From: Campylobacter avium LMG 24591
GTDB taxonomy: Bacteria > Campylobacterota > Campylobacteria > Campylobacterales > Campylobacteraceae
DNA: 64,000 bases
NCBI RefSeq assembly: GCF_002238335.1
Contig: NZ_CP022347.1
Span: 310,001-374,000, forward strand
Direction: 5' to 3'
The position numbers were made by a program, and so were the translations under genes. The notes beneath the pieces are model-generated. The model worked only from the letters and a program-made list of their open reading frames with translations, was not told the origin of the DNA and made no database searches. Of this stretch, positions 8,150 to 17,090 are shown in pieces; position 1 is the stretch's first letter; the number at the start of each line of letters is the position of its first letter.

Positions 8150-8996
8150 GTAAATCAGCAAAATACTCTATGCGTCTATCGCGTAAAAATGGCCACCAAC
8201 GCCTTACTTCCTCGCTTCTTTTTAAGTCTATGTCTATGATTTTTAGGCATTCATCCTTTTCATTTGCTCTAAAAAGCTCCTCGCCCTGTGGTCCCACCAC
8301 AAAAGAGTTGCCCCAAAATCTTATTCCGCCTTTTGAGGCGTTTTTCTCAAAGCCTACTCTATTAACCCCAACAACAAAAAGCGAATTTGCCACAGCATGT
8401 CCTTTTTGCACTAAAATCCAAGCCTCAAGCTGCCTTTTTTTCTCTTCTTCCTCATCCTCATCGAAAGAACCAATCGCGGTTGGGTATATAAGTAAATCAG
8501 CTCCTTTTAAAGCCATTATCCTAGCAGCTTCTACAAACCACTGATCCCAGCAAATAAGCACCCCAAGCTTTCCAATGCTCGTTTTTATAGGCTCAAAGCC
8601 CAAATCTCCTGGAGTAAAATAAAATTTTTCATAAAACTGCGGATCATCTGGTATGTGCATTTTGCGGTATTTTCCAGCTATGCTGCCATCTTTTTCAAAG
8701 ACCACGGCGGTATTGTGATAAAGCCCCACTGCTCTTTTTTCAAACAAGGAAGAGATTAAAACCACTGAGTTTTCTTTGGCTACGTCTGACCAAAATTCCA
8801 AGTCCTTTTCATAATCATTTGCTAAATCAAAATTCTTAATATCCTCGCTTTGACAAAAATACTCACTTTGATGAAGCTCAGCCAAACAAATTAACTCTGC
8901 TCTTTGCTTAGCGGCTTCTTTGATGTAAGCACAAATGCTTTCGTTTGTCTTTTCTTTGCTTCCTTGAAATTTATGCTGAATGAGTGCTATTTTCAT
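8130..8996 (-). CDS. aguB: N-carbamoylputrescine amidase
   Basis: The 288-residue nitrilase-superfamily enzyme has a Glu-Lys-Cys triad: Glu in ICLAELHQSEYF, Lys in YRKMHIPDD, and Cys in LICWDQWFVEAARI. The CWDQW form and the RMH-IPDDPxFYEKFYFTPGD region are typical of AguB. It hydrolyses N-carbamoylputrescine to putrescine, CO2 and ammonia in the cytosol. The agmatine deiminase that makes its substrate is two genes upstream. The N-terminus overlaps the end of the CDF transporter gene by 26 bases, so the three genes form one tight operon. Confidence 0.92.
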   Translation of the reverse strand: MKIALIQHKFQGSKEKTNESICAYIKEAAKQRAELICLAELHQSEYFCQSEDIKNFDLANDYEKDLEFWSDVAKENSVVLISSLFEKRAVGLYHNTAVVFEKDGSIAGKYRKMHIPDDPQFYEKFYFTPGDLGFEPIKTSIGKLGVLICWDQWFVEAARIMALKGADLLIYPTAIGSFDEDEEEEKKRQLEAWILVQKGHAVANSLFVVGVNRVGFEKNASKGGIRFWGNSFVVGPQGEELFRANEKDECLKIIDIDLKRSEEVRRWWPFLRDRRIEYFADLQKRFCD

Positions 8997-9867
8997 TTAA
9001 ATCCTTTTTAAAATCATCGTAAGGGTCAAGATGCATTATGATTTCCCATTTTTTATCGCTAAATTTGGTTCTTATTTGCTCTTCTAGTTGATGACTTATA
9101 TCGTGCGCTTTTAATAAAGATATTGTAGGTGAAAATACTAAATGAACACTTAGGTAGTTTGTTTTGGCCGTGCTTCTGCTTTTTAGTAGATGAAGTGTCT
9201 TTACTTCGTCATTTGCCAAGATAAGATTTTTAATCTCATCTACAATCTCTTTGTCTAAAGCCTTATCAAGCAACATTTCAAAGCCATCTTTGGCTATTTT
9301 ATAGGCTCCAAAGATAGTATAAAGGCTGATTAAAATTCCAAAAATCGCGTCTATTATGTAAAATTCGCTAAAGTATATGAGCAAAAGTGCTAAAAAAGTG
9401 GCTGAATTCGTTAAAAGATCCACCTTGTAATGCAAGATATCAGCCTTTAAGATGAGGCTATTTTCCTTTTTTAAAATTTTATTTAGATAAAACACCAAAA
9501 GCAAACTTACAAAAATGCAAAAAAGTATGGTAAGAAGTGCGGGTATTACAAAGCTAATTTCTTCTTTTGTAAAAAGTTTTTTAAGGCTTTGAAAAAGTAT
9601 AAAAAGTCCAACGCCAGATATGATGAAAGCTTCTATCAAGGAGACTAAACCCTCTAGCTTTTCGTAGCCAAAATTATATTTTTCGTTTGAATTTTGCTCT
9701 GCTTTTTTTAAGGCTAGGGTGTTTAAGATAGAAACAAAGCTATCAAGTAAAGAATCAATGGCTAAAGAGAGCAAAGCCACGCTACCGCTTAAAAGCCCTA
9801 CTATAAATTTGACAAAGGCTAAAAATAGGGCTATTAAACTAGCTATAATGGTAGCTTTTACAGCCAT
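8971..9867 (-). CDS. cation diffusion facilitator (CDF) transporter
   Basis: The 298-residue protein has about six membrane segments and a cytoplasmic C-terminal domain of about 80 residues. Metal-site Asp residues are visible in TM2 (LAIDSLLDSF) and in TM5 as His-x3-Asp (HYKVDLLT). The family exports Zn, Fe, Mn or similar divalent ions by proton exchange; the metal is not decided by sequence. I chose ATG at 9867 because AAAGGA lies five bases upstream; a TTG at 9900 would add 11 residues. It is sandwiched between aguA and aguB and overlaps both. Confidence 0.88.
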   Translation of the reverse strand: MAVKATIIASLIALFLAFVKFIVGLLSGSVALLSLAIDSLLDSFVSILNTLALKKAEQNSNEKYNFGYEKLEGLVSLIEAFIISGVGLFILFQSLKKLFTKEEISFVIPALLTILFCIFVSLLLVFYLNKILKKENSLILKADILHYKVDLLTNSATFLALLLIYFSEFYIIDAIFGILISLYTIFGAYKIAKDGFEMLLDKALDKEIVDEIKNLILANDEVKTLHLLKSRSTAKTNYLSVHLVFSPTISLLKAHDISHQLEEQIRTKFSDKKWEIIMHLDPYDDFKKDLNENSTHSA

Positions 9868-10838
9868 CTTTGTCCTTTGAAGCGGTTTTGACAAGAACAA
9901 TGCAAAGAGCCATTTTGTCTAACAAAGACTAAGGCATCAAGTCCTATCACATCTTTATCTGGTAAGGCTTTTTGTAATTTTTGTAAAACAAGCTCATCAT
10001 TTTTATCATTATAAGTAGGTACTATAAGAGCATTGTTTATAAAGATAAAATTTGCATAAGTAGCTGCAAGTTTTTTGCCTTCATAAAATTTAGCACTTGG
10101 CAAAGGAAGTTCTAAAAGCTTGAAATCCTCTTTTAAAAGCTCTTTTTTCATGGCCAAAAGCTCAGCATAATGCTCATCATTTTTATCATCGCAACTAGAA
10201 ATGACTACTGTATTTTCATCTATAAATCTTGCTAAGGTATCTATATGAGAATCAGTATCATCGCCTCTTATGAAGCCATTTTCAAGCCAAATTATTTTGC
10301 TAAGATTAAAAAGTTCTTTTAGTCTTTTGTCTAAAATCTCTTTTGAAAGCTTGTTTCTATTATCATTTAAAAGGCATTTTGTGGTAGTTAGCATAGTGCC
10401 TTGGCCGTTAAATTCTACGCTTCCGCCCTCAAGTATCAGGTCTATATTTTCCAGTCTAGTTTTAAATTTGGCCTTAAAAAGCTTTTCATTTACTTCATTA
10501 TCAAGTTTGCTTTGGAATTTATCGCCCCAGGCATTAAAGATAAAATTTAAAGAGCTTAATTTGCCGTCTTTTAAAATGTCTATAGCACCATAATCCCTAA
10601 TCCAAGTATCATTAGTCTCGCAGATAAAAAACTCAAGATTTTTCATATCTTTGAAAGGCTTAAAATCACTTTCATTTGGAGCTATTAAAAGCACTTTTTG
10701 ATACTTAGAAGCTATCTTTACAAGCTCAATATAAGAGTGTTTTATCTCATCTAAGTAGGCTTTCCAGTCTGTATTTTCGTGCGGTAGGGCGAGGATTAGG
10801 TATTCTTGCTCGCTCCACTCTGCAATAGTCTTTATCAT
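9858..10838 (-). CDS. aguA: agmatine deiminase (peptidyl-arginine deiminase family)
   Basis: The 326-residue guanidino-modifying enzyme has the family markers ETNDTWIRDYGAI, a LEGGSVEFNGQGTMLTT segment, the catalytic region RGDDTDSHIDTLARF and the nucleophile Cys in NGSLHCSCQ near the C-terminus. It converts agmatine to N-carbamoylputrescine plus ammonia. With aguB it forms an arginine-decarboxylation-derived route to putrescine; the arginine decarboxylase itself is not in this window. It is the first gene of the aguA-CDF-aguB operon. Confidence 0.92.
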   Translation of the reverse strand: MIKTIAEWSEQEYLILALPHENTDWKAYLDEIKHSYIELVKIASKYQKVLLIAPNESDFKPFKDMKNLEFFICETNDTWIRDYGAIDILKDGKLSSLNFIFNAWGDKFQSKLDNEVNEKLFKAKFKTRLENIDLILEGGSVEFNGQGTMLTTTKCLLNDNRNKLSKEILDKRLKELFNLSKIIWLENGFIRGDDTDSHIDTLARFIDENTVVISSCDDKNDEHYAELLAMKKELLKEDFKLLELPLPSAKFYEGKKLAATYANFIFINNALIVPTYNDKNDELVLQKLQKALPDKDVIGLDALVFVRQNGSLHCSCQNRFKGQRWL

Positions 10839-10935
10839 TTAAAACCTTTTTTGATAATTTTATCACAGTTTGTATGGATTTGAAAAAAATATAAAAGATG
10901 AGGATATGCGCCCTAAAACGCATATGGAAGAACTG

Positions 10936-11112
10936 TTATTCGTTTAAATCATCATTAACTTTTGAAGTTACCTCAAGAAGGTCAAAAGCCGTGATAAACT
11001 GGTCTAAATTTTCATAGTGTAAAACAAATTCCTCAAGCAAAAGCTCTATATCGTCTCTGCTAAGCTCTAAATAAGCTGTTCTGTCATTTGGATTTTCCAC
11101 CCTAACAATCAT
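10936..11112 (-). CDS. small acidic conserved-looking protein, unknown function
   Basis: The 58-residue soluble acidic protein (segment SRDDIELLLEEFVLHYENL) is predicted mostly helical. The ATG at 11112 has AGGAGG six bases upstream, one of the best ribosome sites in the window; the GTG two codons earlier sits too close to it. No Cys pattern, signal or membrane segment is visible. It lies 38 bp downstream of the ThiE-like gene on the same strand, so it may be the last gene of that transcript. Function not recognised. Confidence 0.7.
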   Translation of the reverse strand: MIVRVENPNDRTAYLELSRDDIELLLEEFVLHYENLDQFITAFDLLEVTSKVNDDLNE

Positions 11113-11150
11113 TAGCACCCTCCTAGTTTTTTATGAAAAAGATTATTTTA

Positions 11151-11765
11151 TCAAAAATTTATTAGCTCTTTGCATTTTTTTATGTATTTTTTGACATTTG
11201 TATTTTGCATTAAGGCGCTTTTCATGCAAACCCCGTGTATGTCGTATTTTTTAAGCAAGGAAATATTTTCTAAATTTATGCCCCCGATTGCATAAATGGG
11301 AAGGGAGTTTTCTTTTAAAAGATTTTCTAAAAAGCTTAGTCCTTTTGGCTTTAAATTCGGCTTTGAAGAGCTTTCAAAGATGTGTCCTGCTATGACATAA
11401 TTGCACTTATACTGCCTTGCAAGGTAAAATTCCTCCTCGCTATGTATGGAAGTGCCTATTAGATGAAAGTATTTTACTAGCCTTGGTTCTTTTGAAAGTA
11501 TGTTTAAAGGGCAGTGAAAATACCTGTGGTTTAGCTTTAGTGCCACCCTGTCAAAATTATGCAAAATGCACTGAATTTCATACTTTTTACAAAGTTTTAG
11601 CACCTCAGTGGCTAAATCTTGATACTCAAATTCGCTAAGTTCCTTTGCCCTAAAAATAAAGCTATCTATATTTGCCTTACAAAGCTTTTCAAGCCTTAGC
11701 AAAAAGTCTTCCTCGGCTAAGCTTAAATCACTCACAGCTATGATTTTTTTAATCCACATAATCAC
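11151..11765 (-). CDS. thiamine phosphate synthase/TenI-like protein
   Basis: The 204-residue TIM-barrel protein is ThiE/TenI-like. The diagnostic C-terminal parts are the GHIFESSSKPNLKPKGL phosphate-binding region and the AIGGINLENI segment. ThiE couples the pyrimidine and thiazole moieties of thiamine; TenI members aromatise the thiazole. The usual ThiE pyrophosphate-binding DDR-type motif is not obvious here, so a TenI-like or divergent ThiE role is possible. It overlaps thiH by 17 bases, supporting a thiamine role. Confidence 0.75.
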   Translation of the reverse strand: MIMWIKKIIAVSDLSLAEEDFLLRLEKLCKANIDSFIFRAKELSEFEYQDLATEVLKLCKKYEIQCILHNFDRVALKLNHRYFHCPLNILSKEPRLVKYFHLIGTSIHSEEEFYLARQYKCNYVIAGHIFESSSKPNLKPKGLSFLENLLKENSLPIYAIGGINLENISLLKKYDIHGVCMKSALMQNTNVKKYIKKCKELINF

Positions 11766-12888
11766 TCATCACAGGCTGAAAATTCTTATCTTTTAGCATA
11801 GTAAAAATTTCTTTCACGCTTCTATTGTCTGAAATTTCAAACTGCTCATCACCTTTTTTCTCACTTGCGTGCTCACCTATGGCTACGCTTACTCCTGCAC
11901 TCATCTTTGTAGCAGCTATCTTAATGGCATTATCCCTAAACTTAGCATTTTCCCTGCTTGAAATAACAATATGCGCAAAGGGTAAGAAAATTCTATAAGC
12001 ACAAAGCACCTGTAAAAGCCTTTTATCGCTTACATCCTTAGCAGAAAGTTTAGCATTGTTTATGATAGGTCTTAGTCTTGGCACGGATAAAGAAAGCTCA
12101 GCGTGAGGATAGCTTTGCTGTAAAAAATGTGCGTGAAGTGCAGTAGCTAGGGCGTCTTTTCTAAAATCATCTATGCCAAGCAAGGCTGCAAAGGCAACTC
12201 CTCTCATACCAGCCATCAAGGCTCTTTGCTGAGCGTAAAATCTATAAGGCATCACGGTTTTTTCGCCCTCGATGTGAATTTTTTGATATTTTTGCGGACT
12301 ATAAGTTTCTTGAAAAACGGTTACATAATCGCAGCCATTTTTATGCAAAAGCTCGTATTCACCTACATTTAAAACATAAATTTCAACCCCAACAACCTTA
12401 AAATACTCCTTTGCTATCTTACAAGCTCTAGCTATATACTCAACACTAGCAAAGTTTCGCCCTTCTCCTGTTAAAAGTAAAAGTTCTTCTAAGCCGCTTT
12501 TTGAAATTTCTTTCATTTCAGCTCTTATCTCAGCTTCGCTAAGCTTTGCCCTTGCTATTTTATTTCCCTTTTGAAAGCCACAATACACGCATTTGCTAGC
12601 ACAAAAATTTGACAAATACAGCGGGGTAAAAAGGGCTTTGTTGTTTCCAAAATATTTTTTAGTAAGCTTGGCTGCTTTTTGCGCTAAATCTTCTATGAAA
12701 TTTTCAGCCTCCACACTTAATAAAGCCTTTAAATCCTCTATGCTTGTATGGCTTGAATTTAGGGCTTTTAAGACATCTTTTTTTGTGTAAATATCGCTTT
12801 CATAAGTATCTCTTAAGGATAAAACCTTTTCAAACATCGTAGAATCTATCTTTTGCATATAGGGCAGATACTGCATACAATCACGCAC
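11749..12888 (-). CDS. thiH: 2-iminoacetate synthase ThiH
   Basis: The 379-residue radical-SAM enzyme has the iron-sulfur motif Cx3Cx2C in CASKCVYCGF, a following GxGE-type segment LLTGEGRN and the C-terminal region conserved in ThiH/biotin-synthase relatives. It cleaves tyrosine to dehydroglycine and p-cresol for thiazole formation. Start: GTG 12888 has AAAGGA six bases upstream; the next in-frame ATG (12876) has a poorer site. thiG, thiF and thiS are not adjacent, unlike in C. jejuni where (from memory) they sit next to thiH. Confidence 0.92.
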   Translation of the reverse strand: MRDCMQYLPYMQKIDSTMFEKVLSLRDTYESDIYTKKDVLKALNSSHTSIEDLKALLSVEAENFIEDLAQKAAKLTKKYFGNNKALFTPLYLSNFCASKCVYCGFQKGNKIARAKLSEAEIRAEMKEISKSGLEELLLLTGEGRNFASVEYIARACKIAKEYFKVVGVEIYVLNVGEYELLHKNGCDYVTVFQETYSPQKYQKIHIEGEKTVMPYRFYAQQRALMAGMRGVAFAALLGIDDFRKDALATALHAHFLQQSYPHAELSLSVPRLRPIINNAKLSAKDVSDKRLLQVLCAYRIFLPFAHIVISSRENAKFRDNAIKIAATKMSAGVSVAIGEHASEKKGDEQFEISDNRSVKEIFTMLKDKNFQPVMSDYVD

Positions 12889-12950
12889 TTTTCATCCTTT
12901 CTGCGAAAAAGTTTAACAAATTTAAGTAAAGAAAATTTAACTTAAAAGGC

Positions 12951-12956
12951 TATAAT
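12951..12956 (+). promoter_or_regulatory. -10 box before lipoprotein gene
   Basis: TATAAT in the intergenic region between divergent thiH and the lipoprotein gene, 25 bp before the ATG at 12982. AAAGGA ribosome site follows. Confidence 0.5.
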
Positions 12957-12981
12957 TTGCACAAAAAATCAAAGGATAAAA

Positions 12982-13365
12982 ATGAAAAATTTCTTATTTT
13001 TTTGCCTTTTAGCACTCTTTGTTACAGCTTGTTCTACAAACAATCCTACTTATGTAAGTAAAGATTACATAAAGGCTATACAAGAAGATGATATAAGAAG
13101 GGCTAAAAAGCTTGTTTATGTGCCAGCTAGCGTGCAAAGTGAGTTAAGCAAGGAAGACATCGATAAGGAGAGCGAAAAAAAGATACTTTCCTTAAAAAGT
13201 GGCATAGATGATATAAATAGCTGCGAGGTGGTAAAAACTGAGGAGATAGGAGGACTTGCTACAAAGGTTTTTATGGAGTGTAAAAATAAAAATGGCAAGA
13301 TAGTAGATAAAGACTTTTCTGTGATAAATGACGGAGGCACTTATAAAATCATACTAAGTCTTTAA
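12982..13365 (+). CDS. small lipoprotein, DUF4878-like
   Basis: The 127-residue protein has a signal peptide and lipobox VTAC (Cys17). After it comes an NTF2-like small domain: helix DYIKAIQEDDIRRAKKLVY, then strands ending DFSVINDGGTYKIIL. This architecture resembles the DUF4878/lumazine-binding-like lipoproteins. Function unknown. The last 17 bases overlap the convergent heptosyltransferase gene. Confidence 0.75.
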   Translation: MKNFLFFCLLALFVTACSTNNPTYVSKDYIKAIQEDDIRRAKKLVYVPASVQSELSKEDIDKESEKKILSLKSGIDDINSCEVVKTEEIGGLATKVFMECKNKNGKIVDKDFSVINDGGTYKIILSL

Positions 13366-14284
13366 GCACACTTATCACAAAGTCTGGCTTTAAGTCCCTC
13401 ATACAGGCATTATGCTTTAGGGGGCAAATCCTTTTCATACAAGGCATACAAGGTAAATTTAAATGAAGAAGCCTTGCGTTTTCATTTAGCCAAGGGCTTG
13501 TCTTTGTGAAATTTGTAGGACCAAAGATAGCTGCGGTTTTTATCTTATAAACAGCACCTATGTGCATAGCACCGCTATCATTGCATAATAATAAATCTAG
13601 ACTTGAGATATGTTCACACAGCTCTTTTATACTAGTTTTTCCGCATAAATTCACAACCCTAGCACCGCCTTTTAAAAGCTCTTCTTCTATGCTTTTATTA
13701 AGCTCAAGCTCTTCTTTTGAACCAAAGAGTAAGATGGTGTGAGTATCTTTAAGGCTTAAAGCAGAGCTTGCAAAATAACTTGGCTCCCATATCTTAGCCT
13801 CTCCATACTTAGCTCCTGCACTTATACCAAGTAGCTTTTTATCGCTTTTTATCTTTTTAAAGGGCAAGAAAAGCTCCTTATCCTCTATGTCTATATTCAA
13901 GCTTTCTTCTATGAATTTTATGTATCTAAGCACTTGGTGTTTGTCTTGGTGTTTGTATTTATTATAAACATATCTTTTTTTTGTCTTTAAAAGAAAGAGT
14001 AAAATTCTAGCTGAAGCTGCACTTCTAAAGGAAAAGGCATAATCAAACTTATATTTTTTAGCAAATTTTATGTAGTTTAGATAACGCTTTTTTTTGTTTT
14101 CAAGCTCTATGCTTACATTTTGTAAATCTTTAAATAGCTCACAAGATACAAAGGAGCCAAATAAGACAAAATGATAGTCTTTAAAATGTGCAAACAAAGC
14201 CTTTAAAGCCGCAGAGCACATAACAGCATCTCCAAGCCAAGTAGGCAAATTTACGAAGATGTATTTTTTATCATGATTGTTCAT
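13349..14284 (-). CDS. waaF: lipopolysaccharide heptosyltransferase II (GT9)
   Basis: The 311-residue GT9 enzyme opens with the WaaF-type LPTWLGDAVMCSAALKALF segment. It has GxSAGAKYGEAKIW for the second Rossmann domain and the donor-site DLLLCNDSGAMHIGAVYK motif, followed by FGPTNFTKTSPW. A Cys-rich tail (CMPCMKRICPLKHNACM) matches what I recall of Campylobacter WaaF. It adds the second L-glycero-D-manno-heptose to the LOS inner core at the cytoplasmic face. It is alone here and not inside an LOS cluster, so a paralogous heptosyltransferase is possible. Confidence 0.85.
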   Translation of the reverse strand: MNNHDKKYIFVNLPTWLGDAVMCSAALKALFAHFKDYHFVLFGSFVSCELFKDLQNVSIELENKKKRYLNYIKFAKKYKFDYAFSFRSAASARILLFLLKTKKRYVYNKYKHQDKHQVLRYIKFIEESLNIDIEDKELFLPFKKIKSDKKLLGISAGAKYGEAKIWEPSYFASSALSLKDTHTILLFGSKEELELNKSIEEELLKGGARVVNLCGKTSIKELCEHISSLDLLLCNDSGAMHIGAVYKIKTAAIFGPTNFTKTSPWLNENARLLHLNLPCMPCMKRICPLKHNACMRDLKPDFVISVLKDLV

Positions 14285-14396
14285 GTTAGTCCTAGAAATT
14301 TTTTATAAAAATTTATTTAATTTCTAATTTTATCAAATATAAAATTTTAGCAGCATAAATTTTTACTCGGCCGTGCTTAACTTTTTATTATCTATA

Positions 14397-16520
14397 CTAA
14401 GCCTTAAATCCTCTAAGTCTTAGGGAATTTAAAACCACAGTTAAGGATGAAAAACACATAGCTAGGGCTGCTAGGTGAGGACTTAGTTTTATAAAAGGCA
14501 CAAAACCAGCTGCTATAGGAATGCAAAAGCCGTTGTAAATACTAGCCCAAAATAAATTTTGTTTTATTAAAGCAAAAGTTTTTTTAGAAAGCTTAAAGCA
14601 ATACTTAAGCCTACTTAAATCATCTTCTAGCAGGATAAAATCTCCTACATTTTTGGTAAAATCAGAGCCATTATTCATAACCACACTTATATTTGCAAGT
14701 TTTAAAGCAGCGCTATCGTTTATACCGTCTCCAACGAAAAGCACTAGTCCCTGTTCTTGGTATTTTTTAACAAAGTCTATCTTGTCCTCAACAGATAAAT
14801 TAGAGTGATACTGTTTTATGCCTAGTTCTTTAGCACACAAGGCTACGCTGTTTTCATTATCTCCGCTTAGTATAACAGGAGTGATATTTTGCTCTTTAAG
14901 ATATGATATTAACTCATAGCTTTCTTTTCTAGGCTCATTTTTTAAGCATATTACGCCCTTACAAGTGCCGTTTTTTACAAAATACACAAGCACGGGTGCA
15001 AACCTTGAATTTTGCCTTACAAAGTCCTCATCTTTTTTCTCTATGATAAAGCCTTGCTCTTCTATGAATTTTTTATTACAAAGTGCGTAAGTATCATTAT
15101 TTTCTTCATATAGCATAGCTCTTGAGTTTATGGTGCTTACCTTGCCACTTAGGCTTTTGTTTGTAGAGTATTTTGCTAGGGCTTTGCCTATGGGATGAGA
15201 GCTTAGTTTTTCGATATTTGCTGCTAAAAGAAAATCTTTTTCATCTAAATTATGCTTAAAAAGCTCTAAGCTATCTTTAGTAAGCGTGCCCGTTTTATCA
15301 AAAAGGGCAAATTTTACCTTTCTAAAATGCTCCAAAGAAGCTGGGTTTTTAATAAGCACAAAGCTTTTCATAGCATTTGAAAGGGCTAAAACCAAAGCAA
15401 GTGGAGTGGCAAGTCCTAAGGCACAAGGACAAGATATCAATAAAACCGCACTTGTGTGTAAAAAAGCCTCATTTAGGCCGGATTTAAAAAACCAAAAAGC
15501 AAAAACACAGGCTGAGATAAATATTATAAAAGCCACAAAATAAGCTGAAATTTTATCAACTATCCTAGATATAGGAAGCTTTTGCTCGCTAGCCTTAAAA
15601 ACAAGATCTTTAATAAGCTCTATCTTGCTATCCATAGCCTTTTTACTAGCCCTTACCTTAAGCATACCAGAAACTAAAACGCAACCTGCTAAAAGCTCAT
15701 CATTAGGTCTTTTTAAAACAGGCACAAATTCGCCATTTATCGCACTAGTATCAAGCTCGCCCTCGCCGTTAATCACTACGCCATCGGCACTTAAGGTATC
15801 TCCTTGTTTTAAAAGCATTATATCGCCTTCTTTTACTAAGGAGCTTAAAATTTGCCTTTCCTCGCCCTTTTCATCTAAAATTCTTGCATACTTAAGATCC
15901 TTGCTTTGTAAATTTTTTTGATAAGAAAGAGCCTTTAATTTAGCATTTTCCTCTAAAAATTTCCCAAGCAAAACAAAGCTTACTATCATACTAGCTTCTG
16001 CAAAATATAAATGTGTGTTAAAAAATCCCAAAAATGTAAGCATAGAGTAACTAAAGGCTGAAAGCAGTCCCAAAGATACTAAGGTATTCATATCCAAAGA
16101 CTTATGCAAAAGTGCCTTAAAAGCATTTATGAAAAAGCTTTTACCGCAGTAAAAAATCCCAATGACTCCAAGTATAAGCTGGATAAGACTTGAAAGCTCA
16201 CTATGTAAATACATATTAAAAAGCATACAAACAAGGCTTATAAAAATACTAGAAACAAGGGTGTATTTAAGCTTGTTTAGCTCTTTTAACTTAAAGTCCT
16301 TTATATCCTCCTCATCTTTTAAGACTTCAAAGCCAAGAGATCTTATCTTTTCTACAATCTTATCCTTAATATTTTCTTTTTCTAGCAAAAAAACCCCGCT
16401 AGAATTCACAAAAGATACGGAAGCCTCGCTAACTCCGTCTATCTTTTTACAAAGCTTTTCTATGGAATTTGAGCAATTTACACAGCTCATCTTTCCTATC
16501 TTAAGTCTTAATTCTTGCAT
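14397..16520 (-). CDS. copA: copper-transporting P1B-type ATPase
   Basis: The 707-residue protein has an N-terminal heavy-metal domain with CVNC at residues 14-17, about eight membrane segments, the phosphatase loop with INGE, the ion-binding CPC motif in SCPCALGLATPLAL, the phosphorylation site DKTGTLT, an HP dipeptide in LSSHPIGKA, and the GDGINDSAAL hinge. The CPC plus CxxC combination indicates Cu(I) export to the periplasm. Its ATG overlaps the stop of the small copper-binding protein gene (TAATG), so they are translationally coupled. Confidence 0.93.
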   Translation of the reverse strand: MQELRLKIGKMSCVNCSNSIEKLCKKIDGVSEASVSFVNSSGVFLLEKENIKDKIVEKIRSLGFEVLKDEEDIKDFKLKELNKLKYTLVSSIFISLVCMLFNMYLHSELSSLIQLILGVIGIFYCGKSFFINAFKALLHKSLDMNTLVSLGLLSAFSYSMLTFLGFFNTHLYFAEASMIVSFVLLGKFLEENAKLKALSYQKNLQSKDLKYARILDEKGEERQILSSLVKEGDIMLLKQGDTLSADGVVINGEGELDTSAINGEFVPVLKRPNDELLAGCVLVSGMLKVRASKKAMDSKIELIKDLVFKASEQKLPISRIVDKISAYFVAFIIFISACVFAFWFFKSGLNEAFLHTSAVLLISCPCALGLATPLALVLALSNAMKSFVLIKNPASLEHFRKVKFALFDKTGTLTKDSLELFKHNLDEKDFLLAANIEKLSSHPIGKALAKYSTNKSLSGKVSTINSRAMLYEENNDTYALCNKKFIEEQGFIIEKKDEDFVRQNSRFAPVLVYFVKNGTCKGVICLKNEPRKESYELISYLKEQNITPVILSGDNENSVALCAKELGIKQYHSNLSVEDKIDFVKKYQEQGLVLFVGDGINDSAALKLANISVVMNNGSDFTKNVGDFILLEDDLSRLKYCFKLSKKTFALIKQNLFWASIYNGFCIPIAAGFVPFIKLSPHLAALAMCFSSLTVVLNSLRLRGFKA

Positions 16521-16723
16521 TACAAAGCCCTTAAAATAGGGAAATTTAAATCGCTCAAAGCCTCTTTTAAATTTTCTATCTTATCATCGCTTAGCTCAAG
16601 ACTAAGTATGGCTGGTTTTGTTGAAAAATCCACCTCAACCTCGCCAAAATCAGCCCTTAAAGCGTTTTTAATCAAATTCGCACAGTTAGCACAATTTACA
16701 TTATCTACTTCAAATTTTTTCAT
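16520..16723 (-). CDS. small heavy-metal-binding (HMA) protein, CopZ-like
   Basis: The 67-residue single HMA domain has a CANC metal site (VNCANCANLIKN) and the usual ferredoxin-like length. The ATG at 16723 is preceded by AAAGGA with five bases spacing; an 8-residue longer version from a non-ATG start lacks one. It probably delivers Cu(I) to CopA, whose gene begins at its stop codon. The similar but separate N-terminal domain of CopA supports a chaperone-pump pair. Confidence 0.85.
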   Translation of the reverse strand: MKKFEVDNVNCANCANLIKNALRADFGEVEVDFSTKPAILSLELSDDKIENLKEALSDLNFPILRAL

Positions 16724-16781
16724 ATCTTGTCCTTTTATTTTTTGCAAGGATTATATCAAAAAAAACAAGATTTATCTTAAT

Positions 16782-17090
16782 TTATAAATTTAGCAAGATC
16801 ACGGCTATTATCACTACAACTATGCCTAATATGCCTATAAAATTTAGCTTTTCCTTAAAAAAGATATAGCCTCCCAAGCAAGTGCCTATAATGCCAAAGG
16901 CACCCCAGGTAGAATAAGCCACACTAAGAGGCACATACTCAAGGCTAAAATACAAAAGCACAAAGGCTAAGATAGCAAAAAAGATAGAAGCAAGCCCCCA
17001 AAGATAATGCTTAAAGCCGTCTGATTTTTTTAAGAGTAAATTTGCGATTATGTCAAGCAGGGCTGAAAAGATGATGATAAAGATATACAT
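16782..17090 (-). CDS. SMR family transporter subunit, MdtI-like
   Basis: The 102-residue protein has four membrane segments. The segment SALLDIIANLLLKKSDG aligns with MdtI, and LSVAYSTWGAFGIIG matches the SMR signature. The normally invariant TM1 Glu is replaced by Asp13. Paired SMR proteins such as MdtJI export spermidine; others export drugs or guanidinium. It begins at the stop codon of its partner (TAATG overlap), indicating a heteromeric pair. Confidence 0.83.
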   Translation of the reverse strand: MYIFIIIFSALLDIIANLLLKKSDGFKHYLWGLASIFFAILAFVLLYFSLEYVPLSVAYSTWGAFGIIGTCLGGYIFFKEKLNFIGILGIVVVIIAVILLNL

